Source: Clostridiales bacterium
Lineage (GTDB): Bacteria; Bacillota; Clostridia; Oscillospirales; Ruminococcaceae
Assembly (NCBI GenBank): GCA_012518465.1
Contig: JAAYSD010000008.1
Span: 1 to 59,960 of the forward strand
DNA: 59,960 nucleotides
Direction of reading: 5' to 3'
A program made the position numbers and the translations under genes. The notes under the pieces are model-generated. The model was not told the DNA's origin and searched no databases. It worked only from the letters and a program-made list of their open reading frames with translations. This document shows positions 1-8,194 of this stretch, piece after piece (position 1 is the first letter of the stretch; the number at the start of each line of letters is the position of its first letter).

Positions 1-203
1 GTTACGCCTTTTACAAGTGGTGTATTTAATATTTTCTGATATATTTTGTCAGTGTCAGCCGAAAAGCCACCATCAAAATCGTGAGTTTCTGGGTTATGAC
101 AGCCTACACATTTATGTGGGCAGCCTTGCGTAAATATCACAAACCGTATTCCTGGGCCATCAACGACGGATTCTTCAATAACACCAGCTAATTTTATTTT
201 CAT
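1..203 (-). CDS. nrdG: Anaerobic ribonucleotide reductase activating protein (partial, C-terminus outside window)
   Basis: This is the N-terminal 67 residues of a radical SAM glycyl-radical activase; the rest lies left of position 1. The start ATG is at 203-201, preceded by a weak AGAGATGAT ribosome site. The radical SAM cluster motif CPHKCVGC (Cys28, Cys32, Cys35) and the preceding VDGPGIRFVIFTQGC are the NrdG signature. By family knowledge it uses a [4Fe-4S] cluster and S-adenosylmethionine to make the glycyl radical on NrdD, allowing anaerobic dNTP synthesis. NrdD is not in the window. A promoter at 282-254 drives it leftward. PflA-type activases share the motif, but CPHKCVGCHNPET fits NrdG best. 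Confidence 0.9.
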   Translation of the reverse strand, partial: MKIKLAGVIEESVVDGPGIRFVIFTQGCPHKCVGCHNPETHDFDGGFSADTDKIYQKILNTPLVKGV

Positions 204-253
204 TAAATCATCTCTAATCATTTTATTTATAAATAAATTTATATCTAAATTAT

Positions 254-282
254 ATTATAAGTGATTTTGTTTATAATTGCAA
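254..282 (-). promoter_or_regulatory. Housekeeping promoter for nrdG
   Basis: On the minus strand a -35 TTGCAA (282-277) and a -10 TATAAT (259-254) are separated by exactly 17 bases. Transcription would start near 247, about 45 bases before the nrdG start. The match is to the SigA consensus; I see no operator-like repeat overlapping it. Confidence 0.6.
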
Positions 283-340
283 GGTTACATTAATAATTGT
301 AAGAATATTTAATATTTTTTTAACTGAATTGTAGTATATA

Positions 341-369
341 TTGCAAAATTTATTTTAGCTTGATATAAT
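341..369 (+). promoter_or_regulatory. Upstream (distal) promoter facing xerC
   Basis: TTGCAA (341-346), 17-base spacer, TATAAT (364-369). It would start a transcript near 376 that runs through an AAGGAG-like site at 423-428 with no nearby start codon, and through the inverted repeat at 447-480, before reaching the xerC promoter. It could give xerC a long leader or make a short RNA. Confidence 0.45.
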
Positions 370-446
370 ATCATAAAAAATAGTTTTATAGTTTGATTAG
401 ATAAACGTATTAAAATAAGCGTAAGGAGAGAGTAAAAATTATATAT

Positions 447-480
447 TCAATTTCGTAAAATTAATATTTTACGAAATTGA
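447..480. repeat. Perfect 14-bp inverted repeat upstream of xerC
   Basis: Arms TCAATTTCGTAAAA (447-460) and its exact complement (467-480) flank a 6-base loop. There is no T-run after either arm, so it is not a classical terminator. It lies between two plus-strand promoters (341-369 and 543-571) in the 458-base gap between nrdG and xerC. Apart from this repeat and the promoters I see nothing else in that gap. It could be an operator or an RNA hairpin. Confidence 0.6.
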
Positions 481-542
481 AGAGAGGGTTTTTCAATATG
501 ATAGTCAATTAATACATTTTCAGATATATGAATAAAAAGTTG

Positions 543-571
543 TTGACTTTCGATAATGCTAAATTTATAAT
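543..571 (+). promoter_or_regulatory. Proximal SigA promoter for xerC-pfkA
   Basis: TTGACT (543-548), 17-base spacer, TATAAT (566-571): a near-consensus SigA promoter. The predicted start near 578 leaves an 84-base leader before the xerC ATG at 662. Confidence 0.7.
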
Positions 572-661
572 AAATTAATCTAGTAAAAGTTGTTTTATTC
601 AAATTTTTATGATATCATTAAAATATAAATTTTAAAACATGAATTGAATCATTGGTGAAAT

Positions 662-1720
662 ATGAACAAAAAACAAAGCTTATCTGATTTTAAAAATGCT
701 CCTGCATTTATAAGAGATTTTCTGTTTTATATGGAGATTGTTAAAGGTCGCACTCCTTTAACTGTTAAAAACTATTATTCTGATTTGAGAATGTTTGTCA
801 GATTTTTAAAGCTTGAAAACAATCCTGAGTTAAAGAAAATTCCTTTTGATAAAATCGAAATCCATGATAATGATGAAGCTTTGGTTTATAACGCTGGCTT
901 ACATGATGTTCAGGAATTTTTGATATTTATCAATAGAGAAAAGTCCAATCAATCAAAGGCACGTGCTAGAAAAGCTGTTGCTTTAAGACAGTTTTATAAA
1001 TATCTCACTAATAACAAAAATATTTTCGAGGTAAATCCACTTGCTAATTTAGAGCTGCCGACGCCAAAACCAGCTTTGCCAAAACATTTAACGCTTGAGC
1101 AGGCTTTGGAATTAATAAAAAATGCTTCCCTGCCTAATCAAAAAAGTGAAAATAATCTTACCTTTAGACAAGAACGTGATTATTGTATGCTTATTTTTTT
1201 CTTAAATTGTGGTATGAGATTAAGCGAGCTTACAGGTATTGACAGAGATGATGTTTATATTGATGGGAAAAATCCGCAAAATTCATATGTAAAGGTGCTT
1301 GGAAAAGGTAATAAGGAAAGAATTATTTATTTGAATGAAATGTGCCAAGATGCGTATAATTCTTATATATCTAAATTGAATTCTGAGCAGTATAAAAATT
1401 CTCTTAAAAAAACAGATGCATTATTTATCAGCAAGCAATTTAAAAGAATAACTAATCGAAGAGTTGAGCAAATTATTGATGAAATGCTAAAGGAATTAGG
1501 ACTGGACAAAGCTGGCTTTTCAGTACATAAATTAAGGCATACAGCAGCTACCCTAATGTATCAAAACGGTGTTGACGTACGTGTGCTAAAAGAAATTTTA
1601 GGACATGAAAACCTTAATACAACACAAATCTATACTCATGTAGTAAATCAGCAAATTCAAGACGCAATGAAAAAAAATCCCTTAAATAAAGCTACTGATA
1701 AAAATAAAAGTAAGGAGTAA
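662..1720 (+). CDS. xerC: Tyrosine recombinase XerC/XerD family
   Basis: A 352-residue site-specific tyrosine recombinase. It has an N-terminal SAM-like DNA-binding domain (about residues 10-120) and a C-terminal catalytic domain (about 140-340). The catalytic set is visible: Arg186 (NCGMRLSEL), the beta-hairpin lysine in GKGNKER (215-220), His289-x-x-Arg292 (HKLRH), His315 (LGHEN) and nucleophile Tyr324 (QIYTHV). The family cuts and rejoins DNA; XerC-type enzymes resolve chromosome dimers at dif. A slightly long N-terminus and an internal insertion near residues 155-170 are present, but the length is normal for Clostridia. No phage or integron genes are near, so a housekeeping Xer role is more likely than a mobile integrase. 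pfkA follows after 5 bases and shares the transcript. Confidence 0.88.
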   Translation: MNKKQSLSDFKNAPAFIRDFLFYMEIVKGRTPLTVKNYYSDLRMFVRFLKLENNPELKKIPFDKIEIHDNDEALVYNAGLHDVQEFLIFINREKSNQSKARARKAVALRQFYKYLTNNKNIFEVNPLANLELPTPKPALPKHLTLEQALELIKNASLPNQKSENNLTFRQERDYCMLIFFLNCGMRLSELTGIDRDDVYIDGKNPQNSYVKVLGKGNKERIIYLNEMCQDAYNSYISKLNSEQYKNSLKKTDALFISKQFKRITNRRVEQIIDEMLKELGLDKAGFSVHKLRHTAATLMYQNGVDVRVLKEILGHENLNTTQIYTHVVNQQIQDAMKKNPLNKATDKNKSKE

Positions 1721-1725
1721 AAGCT

Positions 1726-2811
1726 ATGGCAAATTTAAAAGTAGGAATTTTAACAAGTGGTGGAGATTGTTCAGGGCTTAATGCGGCTTTAAGAGGAGCT
1801 GCAAAAGCCATTTATCAAAAGTTCGGCGAGGATAATGTTGATATAATCGGTATTCATGACGGTTATTATGGCCTTATCCATAATATTTGCAATAGGATGA
1901 AGCCTGATGATTTTTCAGGTATTTTAACTCAAGGTGGAACAATTTTAGGTACAAGACGCACGCCTTATAAGCAAATGCAAATTATTGAAGATGATAAAAT
2001 CGACAAAGTCAAATGTATGAAGGATACGTATAAAAAGCAAAGGTTTGATTGTATACTAGCTTTAGGTGGAAATGGTACGCATAAAACTGCAAATCTTCTT
2101 TCTGAAGAGGGATTGAATGTAATTTCATTGCCTAAAACTATTGATAACGATATATGGGGAACAGATATAACCTTTGGCTTTCACACAGCTGTCGATGTAG
2201 CTACCGATGCAATTGACCGTATTCATACTACTGCTACTAGCCACAGTAGAATTATGATTGTCGAAATAATGGGTAATAAAGCTGGCTGGCTGGCTTTATA
2301 CAGTGGAATAGCCGGTGGTGCTGATGTGATTTTAATACCTGAAATACCTTATAAAATTGATAAAGTAATTGAGGCTTGTCAGCATCGTGCTGATAAAGGC
2401 AAGCCATTCTCCATAGTTGTAGTGGCAGAAGGTGCTTTTGATGTTGAAGAGGCTAAGCTAAAGAAAAAAGAAAGACAAAAACAAAGAGAGCTTAATAATG
2501 AAACTACCGTAACATATAGAATAATGAAGGAAGTGCAAAAGAAAACAGGTCTGGAAACACGTGCAGTAATTCCTGGTCATATACTTCGTGGGGGAACGCC
2601 AAGTGCATATGATAGAATTTTAGCTACGCAATTCGGCTCTTATGCGGCACAACTTATTTCTCAAGGAAATTATGGAAATGCTATTGCAAAAATAAACGGT
2701 AAAATATCTCACAATCCACTTTCTGAGGTTGCACACAAAACAAAATTTGTTCCTATTGATGACGACCATGTTATTACAGCGAAAAGTATAGGTATTTCGT
2801 TCGGTATTTAA
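1726..2811 (+). CDS. pfkA: 6-phosphofructokinase (group with PKTIDND motif)
   Basis: A 361-residue PfkA-family enzyme that phosphorylates fructose 6-phosphate in glycolysis. The N-terminal phosphate-binding loop TSGGDCSGLNAALRG (10-24), GGTILGTRR (70-78), the substrate motif PKTIDND (136-142) and PGHILRGGTPSAYDR are all present. The donor-site residues are mixed: Gly at the position equal to E. coli 104 (typical of ATP enzymes) but Lys at the position equal to 124 (typical of PPi enzymes). The usual GGDG is GGNG (114-117), so the Mg-binding Asp is Asn. The phosphoryl donor cannot be settled from sequence. AAGGAG at 1712-1717 sits inside the xerC end. It converges with alr across a 14-base AT-rich gap. 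Confidence 0.9.
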   Translation: MANLKVGILTSGGDCSGLNAALRGAAKAIYQKFGEDNVDIIGIHDGYYGLIHNICNRMKPDDFSGILTQGGTILGTRRTPYKQMQIIEDDKIDKVKCMKDTYKKQRFDCILALGGNGTHKTANLLSEEGLNVISLPKTIDNDIWGTDITFGFHTAVDVATDAIDRIHTTATSHSRIMIVEIMGNKAGWLALYSGIAGGADVILIPEIPYKIDKVIEACQHRADKGKPFSIVVVAEGAFDVEEAKLKKKERQKQRELNNETTVTYRIMKEVQKKTGLETRAVIPGHILRGGTPSAYDRILATQFGSYAAQLISQGNYGNAIAKINGKISHNPLSEVAHKTKFVPIDDDHVITAKSIGISFGI

Positions 2812-2825
2812 ATATTTTAAATATT

Positions 2826-3953
2826 TTAAATATAGCGTTCAACATTAATTATATTATTATTTTTGTAGAAAACTCTAGGTACACGCATACCTATATCACA
2901 CAAAAGCTCATAGCTTATTGTACCAATTTCATCAGCAATTGTATCAAGGCTAGTTTTTATACTTTCATCAGAATAAAGCGAAACTTCATCACCTACTTTA
3001 GCATTATCAATATGAGATATATCTACCATCATTAAATCCATACAAATAGTGCCTACAACAGGTGCAGTCTGCCCATTGATTAAAACAACTCCTTTATTAG
3101 TAAGGAATCTAGGATAGCCATCAGCATATCCTACTGGTATAACTGCAATTTTACTCTTTTTCTTAATTTCGTATTTTCTTCCATAGCTTACAAATTCGCC
3201 ACCATTATATATTTTTATTTGGCTAATAATCGACTTTAATTTAAGGACAGGTTTTATTTTAATAGGTAATTCTATGTTTGAGGAAGGCTTTTGTCCATAT
3301 AAGATAATTCCCGGTCTTATAAAATCACCTATAAAATCACTATATAAGGTAATTCCGCCGCTGTTTTGTGAGTGTAAGTGCAAGCCACTCTCCCCTGCTA
3401 TATTTAAGAATCTTTTTTGCTGCTTTTCAGTAAATTCAATATCATCTGTATTTTTACTATCAGCCACGGCAAAATGTGTATATGCTCCCTCACATTTTAG
3501 CCATTCTAGAGCCATTATTTCTTCAAGCTCTTTTTTAGAACTAACCCCTACCCTACTCATTCCTGAATCAATTTTTATATGTACCCTTATCTGTCTATTT
3601 AAGGACCATGCTAATTCGTTTAACTGTTTTGCATAATCTACATTTCCTACTGTAAAAATAAAGTTGCTATCATTTTTTATATCAGTTAAATCAGTATAAC
3701 TAAAGATAAGAATATCGCCCTTTATATCAGCGTTTCTCAGCCTTTTTGCTTCCCATATGTTTGATACCGCAAAATACCTTACCCCTAGCTGCATTAATTC
3801 TCTGGAAATTGTTATATCCCCATGTCCATAGGCATTAGCCTTTACCACAGCTATAATTTCTTTCCCATTAGAAAAGGCTTTTATATTATTGTAATTGAAT
3901 ATTAGATTATCCAAATTAATTTCTGCCCATGTTCTTTTTAAATAAGTATTCAT
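2826..3953 (-). CDS. alr: Alanine racemase
   Basis: A 375-residue fold-type III PLP enzyme that interconverts L- and D-alanine for peptidoglycan. The PLP lysine is Lys38 in VVKANAYGHG, and the second catalytic residue is Tyr276 in VGYADGYPR. The ICMDLMMVD motif (303-311) and length match Alr throughout. It is transcribed alone, divergent from the LCP-like gene and convergent with pfkA. By family knowledge the enzyme is a cytosolic homodimer with active sites at the subunit interface. No unusual residue was seen. Confidence 0.95.
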   Translation of the reverse strand: MNTYLKRTWAEINLDNLIFNYNNIKAFSNGKEIIAVVKANAYGHGDITISRELMQLGVRYFAVSNIWEAKRLRNADIKGDILIFSYTDLTDIKNDSNFIFTVGNVDYAKQLNELAWSLNRQIRVHIKIDSGMSRVGVSSKKELEEIMALEWLKCEGAYTHFAVADSKNTDDIEFTEKQQKRFLNIAGESGLHLHSQNSGGITLYSDFIGDFIRPGIILYGQKPSSNIELPIKIKPVLKLKSIISQIKIYNGGEFVSYGRKYEIKKKSKIAVIPVGYADGYPRFLTNKGVVLINGQTAPVVGTICMDLMMVDISHIDNAKVGDEVSLYSDESIKTSLDTIADEIGTISYELLCDIGMRVPRVFYKNNNIINVERYI

Positions 3954-3987
3954 ATTCAGCCTTTCAATTTTAGTTCATACTTAAATC

Positions 3988-4016
3988 TTGAATTATTAAA
4001 ATTTCTATGCTATAAT
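3988..4016 (+). promoter_or_regulatory. Promoter for the LCP-like gene
   Basis: TTGAAT (3988-3993), 17-base spacer, TATAAT (4011-4016), in the 157-base divergent gap with alr. The predicted start near 4023 gives an 88-base leader that ends in a full AAGGAGG ribosome site at 4100-4106. Confidence 0.6.
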
Positions 4017-4110
4017 AAATTGCTTTTAATTAAAATAAATTTTTAACAGCATTTTCATATATGATTATACAACTTTATTTATTAATTTTCAAGATACTAA
4101 AGGAGGAAAT

Positions 4111-4986
4111 ATGTCTGCAAAAAAAAGAAAAAGTAATTGGTATGTATATTTGTTTGCTTTTTTAGCTACGCTTGGCATTTTTATTTTTGCTGTATTTTTG
4201 TTTAATAAAATTACTAATAGCAAAAATGATGATGATAATAAACAAATTGATCAAGATGAGCTAAACATAGATGAAACACATAATTTCACATTTTTAGCCA
4301 CTATTGCTACTACTGAAGATGATATACCACATACCTTTTTTATAGTAGATTATAAGGCGGTTGGCGATGAAATAACTATAATCGCTTTGCCAAGTGACCT
4401 TAAGACCGATACTGGGTATTTATCAACCACTTATCAAAATTCTGGTATCAACGGAGCTTTAAAAACTATTAATTCTATTTTAGGAACAGATATTCAAAAA
4501 TACATCAATACCCGAAAATTTGAATTTGTAAATATGTTTGATACAATTGGAAATATCTCTATTACCGTTCCTTTTGAAAAGACCTTTACTGCAACGGATA
4601 CGGGAGAAGAAATCACTCTTCCTGCTGGTAATAATATAGTAAATGGTACTAAGCTTTTTGATTATCTTAATCAAATTAGAGTTGATGAAAGTGGTTATGA
4701 ATATATTCGTACTGCAAGCAGCGTTATTTCTGAAATATTTAATAGTAAAGCTAAAAGTATTCAGGTAACTGATATGGATTCAATTTTTAGAAGGCTTGTT
4801 GCTACGGCTGATACTAATTTAACAACTGAAGATTATGAGTATAGAAAAAAGGTTGTACTAAATACCTTTAGTCAAACAGCTACACCATTTGTCTATTACG
4901 TTCCTAATGGTGAATATGACGCTAATAATGCATTTAATATTTCTGAAAACTCTATTAATTCAATAAAGAATATTATAAACCCTTAG
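4111..4986 (+). CDS. Degenerate LytR-CpsA-Psr (LCP)-like membrane protein
   Basis: A 291-residue protein with a short basic N-terminus, one transmembrane segment (about residues 11-31), an acidic linker, and an extracellular domain. The order of segments is that of LCP phosphotransferases: a core strand FLATIATTEDD, a strand ending IIALPSDL where LCP proteins have SIPRD, INGALKTINSILGTDI, a segment like the family's LVDALGGV (VNMFDTIGNISITV), and LPAGNNIVNGTKLFDYL. LCP enzymes attach wall polymers to peptidoglycan. The arginine of SIPRD is replaced (PSD) and the late Arg-rich R-x5-D-x-x-R cluster is not recognisable, so catalytic activity is doubtful. This assignment rests on pattern matching and is the least certain of the large genes in this part. 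It is followed by a hairpin array. Confidence 0.55.
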   Translation: MSAKKRKSNWYVYLFAFLATLGIFIFAVFLFNKITNSKNDDDNKQIDQDELNIDETHNFTFLATIATTEDDIPHTFFIVDYKAVGDEITIIALPSDLKTDTGYLSTTYQNSGINGALKTINSILGTDIQKYINTRKFEFVNMFDTIGNISITVPFEKTFTATDTGEEITLPAGNNIVNGTKLFDYLNQIRVDESGYEYIRTASSVISEIFNSKAKSIQVTDMDSIFRRLVATADTNLTTEDYEYRKKVVLNTFSQTATPFVYYVPNGEYDANNAFNISENSINSIKNIINP

Positions 4987-4998
4987 ACATAGTTTTAA

Positions 4999-5241
4999 AA
5001 TCCTGTTTACTTCATGTAAGCAGGATTGAGTTTGCAGACTTTGTCTGCAAACTCAATAGGGGGAGCCGGCTACCCCTATTGCACCCCCACGCACACCACC
5101 ATAGGTGGTGTGAATGTTGCACGTAAGTGCAACATTTAGTGGTGTTTTTTCGAGAAATAAATTCCCGAAAAAACAGATTTAATTTCGTAATACTTTGCCT
5201 TCAGCCTAAATTCTGTTTACTCCATGTAAGCAGGATTTTTT
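4999..5241 (+). repeat. Extragenic array of seven concatenated hairpins
   Basis: Nearly every base from 4999 to 5174 lies in a perfect or near-perfect stem: 4999-5010/5016-5027 (12 bp, one G-T), 5028-5039/5043-5054 (12 bp perfect), 5055-5062/5073-5080 (8 bp around an AGCCGGCT palindrome), 5092-5100/5104-5112 (9 bp), 5113-5122/5127-5136 (10 bp) and 5144-5152/5166-5174 (9 bp). The last hairpin (5209-5220/5226-5237) repeats the first one almost base for base, so the array is bounded by two copies of the same hairpin. No ORF with a ribosome site fits. It fills most of the 406-base gap between the LCP-like gene and rnfC. Confidence 0.8.
5209..5241 (+). terminator. Intrinsic terminator at the end of the hairpin array
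   Basis: The stem 5209-5220/5226-5237 has a 5-base loop and is followed by a T-run to 5241. It would stop transcription from the LCP-like gene before the rnf promoter. Confidence 0.65.
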
Positions 5242-5327
5242 GTTAATACCTTAACAATAGGTTTTTCTTGTTAAATTAATAACTATTATTATTTTTATCA
5301 TTTTTACAGTTATTAGGCGAATTGCTA

Positions 5328-5356
5328 TTGACTATACATTGTCATTGGTATAAAAT
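5328..5356 (+). promoter_or_regulatory. Promoter of the rnf operon
   Basis: TTGACT (5328-5333), 17-base spacer, TAAAAT (5351-5356). Predicted start near 5363, about 30 bases before the TTG start codon of rnfC, with AGGAGG at 5382-5387. Confidence 0.65.
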
Positions 5357-5392
5357 ATTAATATAGAGATTAAGTCACATTAGGAGGTCAAA

Positions 5393-6679
5393 TTGTTCAA
5401 ACTTATAGACAGGCTGAATTCTATTAATTTACCACATTATAAAAATTCAGCAGAAAAAAACACAATTAATATCCCAATACCACCTAAGGTAATAATACCT
5501 ATGGTTCAGCACATTGGCACACCATGTACTCCATGTGTCAAAAAAGGTGATGAGGTAAAAGTAGGTCAGCTTTTAGGCGATAGCGAGGCTTTTGTATCTT
5601 CACCTGTACATTCCAGCGTTTCAGGCGTTGTTTCAGGTATTGAAAAAATCCTGCTGGCAAATGGAAATCAAGTTGAAGCAATTGTTATCGATACTGACGG
5701 AAAGCAAAATTTGCTAGAGCTTTCTGCACCAACAATAAACAACAAAGATGATTTTGTCAAAGCGATTCGAAAGAGTGGTATAATCGGACTTGGTGGTGCC
5801 GGATTCCCTACGTCGGTTAAAATAACATATGATAAGGAAAAAACTCCTGTAGATACTCTCATAGTAAACGGTGCTGAGTGTGAGCCTTTTATTACTTCCG
5901 ATTATCGTGAGTTTTTAGAAAATGGTAAATCAGTTGTTGAAGGGCTAAAGCTGTTTTTAAAATATCTTGATATAGAAAAGGGCATTATTGCAATTGAAAG
6001 CAATAAGCCTAAGGCTATCGAATATATGAAGCGACTAACTAAGGATATTCCGAATATCAATGTTTCAGCACTAAAAACTAATTTTCCTCAAGGTGCTGAA
6101 AAAGTGATTATTCATTCTGTTACAAAAAGGAGAGTAAAGGCTGGACAGCTCCCTGTTACTACTGGCTGTCTTGTCATCAATGCATCTACAATTAGCTTTG
6201 TATATGATTATATCAATACAGGTATGCCTTTGATTAACAGGCGGCTTACTGTCGATGGAAATGCAGTAAAAAATCCCGTAAATATATTAGTGCCAATAGG
6301 AACTTCATTAGAATATATTTTAGAAAATATAGATCTTATTGATACTCCTGACAAAATCGTTTTAGGTGGTCCTATGATGGGGATTACTGCCCTTAATACT
6401 ACAAATATTATCACTAAAACAAGTAATGCAATACTTTTATTCAAGCAAGAAAAGGAGATTAAACCCACTGCTTGTATAAAATGTGGTGCTTGCGTTGATG
6501 CTTGCTCAATGAATTTACTACCAACTGAGTTAGAACACGCCTATGACAGAAGAGATATTGAAGAATTAAAAAGTCTTCGTGTCGATTTATGTATGAATTG
6601 TGGAGCTTGCAGCTTTGTTTGTCCTGCAAACAGGCGGCTTGCACAAAAGCATCAGCTTGCCAAGGCATTGATAAAATAA
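5393..6679 (+). CDS. rnfC: Rnf complex subunit C
   Basis: A 428-residue peripheral subunit of the ferredoxin:NAD+ oxidoreductase (Rnf), which by family knowledge carries the NADH/FMN-binding site. The start is TTG at 5393, chosen because AGGAGG lies 5 bases upstream and no better ATG exists. Visible features are an N-terminal barrel-like domain with PVHSSVSGVV (about 63-72), the nucleotide-binding GLGGAGFPT (about 135-143), a SLBB-like region, and two [4Fe-4S] motifs, CIKCGACVDAC (from residue 361) and CMNCGACSFVC (from about 400). It is the first gene of rnfCDGEAB, the usual clostridial order. Confidence 0.95.
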   Translation: MFKLIDRLNSINLPHYKNSAEKNTINIPIPPKVIIPMVQHIGTPCTPCVKKGDEVKVGQLLGDSEAFVSSPVHSSVSGVVSGIEKILLANGNQVEAIVIDTDGKQNLLELSAPTINNKDDFVKAIRKSGIIGLGGAGFPTSVKITYDKEKTPVDTLIVNGAECEPFITSDYREFLENGKSVVEGLKLFLKYLDIEKGIIAIESNKPKAIEYMKRLTKDIPNINVSALKTNFPQGAEKVIIHSVTKRRVKAGQLPVTTGCLVINASTISFVYDYINTGMPLINRRLTVDGNAVKNPVNILVPIGTSLEYILENIDLIDTPDKIVLGGPMMGITALNTTNIITKTSNAILLFKQEKEIKPTACIKCGACVDACSMNLLPTELEHAYDRRDIEELKSLRVDLCMNCGACSFVCPANRRLAQKHQLAKALIK

Positions 6680-6698
6680 TTATAAGGAGTTTTATATT

Positions 6699-7640
6699 TT
6701 GGAAAAATATATTGTTTCACCTTCACCTCATATACATAAAAATATTAGTACTCAAAAAATTATGCTGCTTGTTATTATATCGCTAATTCCTTCAGCAGTG
6801 GCAGCTGGGATATTTTTCGGACTGCGTGCAATAAGCTTGATTTTTATATGTATTGCAAGCTGTGTGTTGTTTGAATTTTTATTTAATAAAATTACCAAAA
6901 AAGATAATACAACAAGGGATTTATCAGCAATTGTAACAGGCCTAATGCTTGCGTTTAATTTGCCAGCTACACTTCCCTATTATATGGCTGTAATCGGTAG
7001 CTTTGCGGCAATTGTAATAGTTAAAATGCTGTTTGGAGGAATAGGACAAAACTTTGCAAATCCAGCCTTAACAGCAAGAATAATTTTATTATTATCCTTT
7101 ACATCTTCTATGACAACTTGGGTAAAGCCATTTTACTATTTATCTGATAATACGGATATAATCGCCGGTGCAACAACAATAGTAGCTGAAAATGAACAAC
7201 TTCCCTCTTATCTTGATATGTTTATTGGTAATCGCCCTGGCTCTTTAGGAGAAACTTCAGCACTCGCTCTACTTATAGGAGGTTTGTTTTTAATATTCAC
7301 AAAGGTTATTTCCCCTGTTATACCTGTAACAATGCTAGGCTCTTATTCTGTGCTTTCATTAATTGCAGGAGAAGATATTCTTCTTCAACTTTTTTCAGGT
7401 GGAATGATGCTAGGCGCTTTCTTTATGGCTACTGATTATTCTACCACACCTATTACCAAAAAAGGAAAGGTAATTTTCGCTTTAGGAGTCAGCTTAGTTA
7501 CTTTTTTAATTAGAAGCTACGGAAATCTTCCTGAAGGAATTTCTTATGCCATATTACTTATGAATATACTTACTCCATATATTGATAAGTGGACTCGTCC
7601 AAGACCATTTGGTACAGAAAAGGAGGCAAAAAATGTCTAA
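6699..7640 (+). CDS. rnfD: Rnf complex subunit D
   Basis: A 313-residue membrane subunit with about eight to ten hydrophobic helices. The start is TTG at 6699, behind AAGGAG at 6684-6689. The flavin attachment motif appears as IIAGATTIV, with the FMN-accepting threonine near residue 158. The family carries covalent FMN and forms part of the ion-translocating core. The N-terminus SPSPHIHKNIST is typical of RnfD. Its last codons overlap the start of rnfG by 8 bases (7633-7640). Confidence 0.93.
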   Translation: MEKYIVSPSPHIHKNISTQKIMLLVIISLIPSAVAAGIFFGLRAISLIFICIASCVLFEFLFNKITKKDNTTRDLSAIVTGLMLAFNLPATLPYYMAVIGSFAAIVIVKMLFGGIGQNFANPALTARIILLLSFTSSMTTWVKPFYYLSDNTDIIAGATTIVAENEQLPSYLDMFIGNRPGSLGETSALALLIGGLFLIFTKVISPVIPVTMLGSYSVLSLIAGEDILLQLFSGGMMLGAFFMATDYSTTPITKKGKVIFALGVSLVTFLIRSYGNLPEGISYAILLMNILTPYIDKWTRPRPFGTEKEAKNV

Positions 7641-8193
7641 AATAAAGCCTACCTTAGTACTGGTTACAATTACAATTGTAATCTGCACGCTTTTAATAGT
7701 TGCACATAATGCTACTTATGTAGATACCTCTAATATAATTACAGAAGATTTGCAAGAAGCTTTGAATGAAATATATGAGGATAAGGATTTTAAAATAGTT
7801 TCCGATTGGTCAGAGCTTGGCTATACTGAGGAAATCCCTAAAGAAATTGAAAAGCTTGTTATTAATCAGAAAAATCAGATTGCCTTTCAATTAACTGTTG
7901 ATGCCTATAACAAAGATGGTATCAGCATGGTCGTAGGTATTGAAAACAACAAAGTTAAGGGAGTTAAATTCCTGCAAATTAGCGATTCTCCAGGTATTGG
8001 AACAAAAATCGACAATGAGGATTTTCTAAAGCAATTTTTAGGTAAGGATAGTGCTGTTGAGGTTTCAAAAAATCCTACTTCTGAAAATCAGATTGATACT
8101 GTGTCCGGTGCTACATATTCTTCAAAAGGTGCAGCAAACGGTGTAAATCTAGCTATCGAAACTGCAAAAAAGCTGAAAGTAGGAGGTAAGTAA
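7633..8193 (+). CDS. rnfG: Rnf complex subunit G
   Basis: A 186-residue subunit with one N-terminal transmembrane helix (about residues 7-25) and an extracytoplasmic FMN-binding domain. I place the start at ATG 7633, where AGGAGG (7621-7626) sits at proper distance; an in-frame ATG further upstream at 7582 lies deep inside rnfD and lacks a ribosome site. The covalent FMN motif is VSGATYSSKG near residues 158-167, with the acceptor threonine in SGAT. GIGTKID precedes it, as in NqrC/RnfG proteins. Confidence 0.94.
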   Translation: MSKIKPTLVLVTITIVICTLLIVAHNATYVDTSNIITEDLQEALNEIYEDKDFKIVSDWSELGYTEEIPKEIEKLVINQKNQIAFQLTVDAYNKDGISMVVGIENNKVKGVKFLQISDSPGIGTKIDNEDFLKQFLGKDSAVEVSKNPTSENQIDTVSGATYSSKGAANGVNLAIETAKKLKVGGK

Positions 8194-8194
8194 A

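Noticed and set aside
498..512. A four-codon leader peptide (ATG ATA GTC AAT TAA) after GAGAGGG
   Set aside because: Too short to support, and it lies upstream of the proximal xerC promoter.
662..1720. xerC as an integron or phage integrase marking a mobile island
   Set aside because: No att-like repeats, phage or transposon genes surround it; it is cotranscribed with pfkA and has ordinary composition.
5028..5136. CRISPR-like repeat reading of the hairpin array
   Set aside because: The stems differ from each other and there are no equal spacers or cas genes.
6208..6668. Minus-strand open frames inside rnfC and similar overlapping frames in other genes
   Set aside because: They lie inside well-supported genes, lack ribosome sites and resemble no family.
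7582..7632. An upstream start for rnfG
   Set aside because: It overlaps rnfD by 59 bases without a ribosome site, whereas ATG 7633 has AGGAGG and begins with the expected membrane helix.
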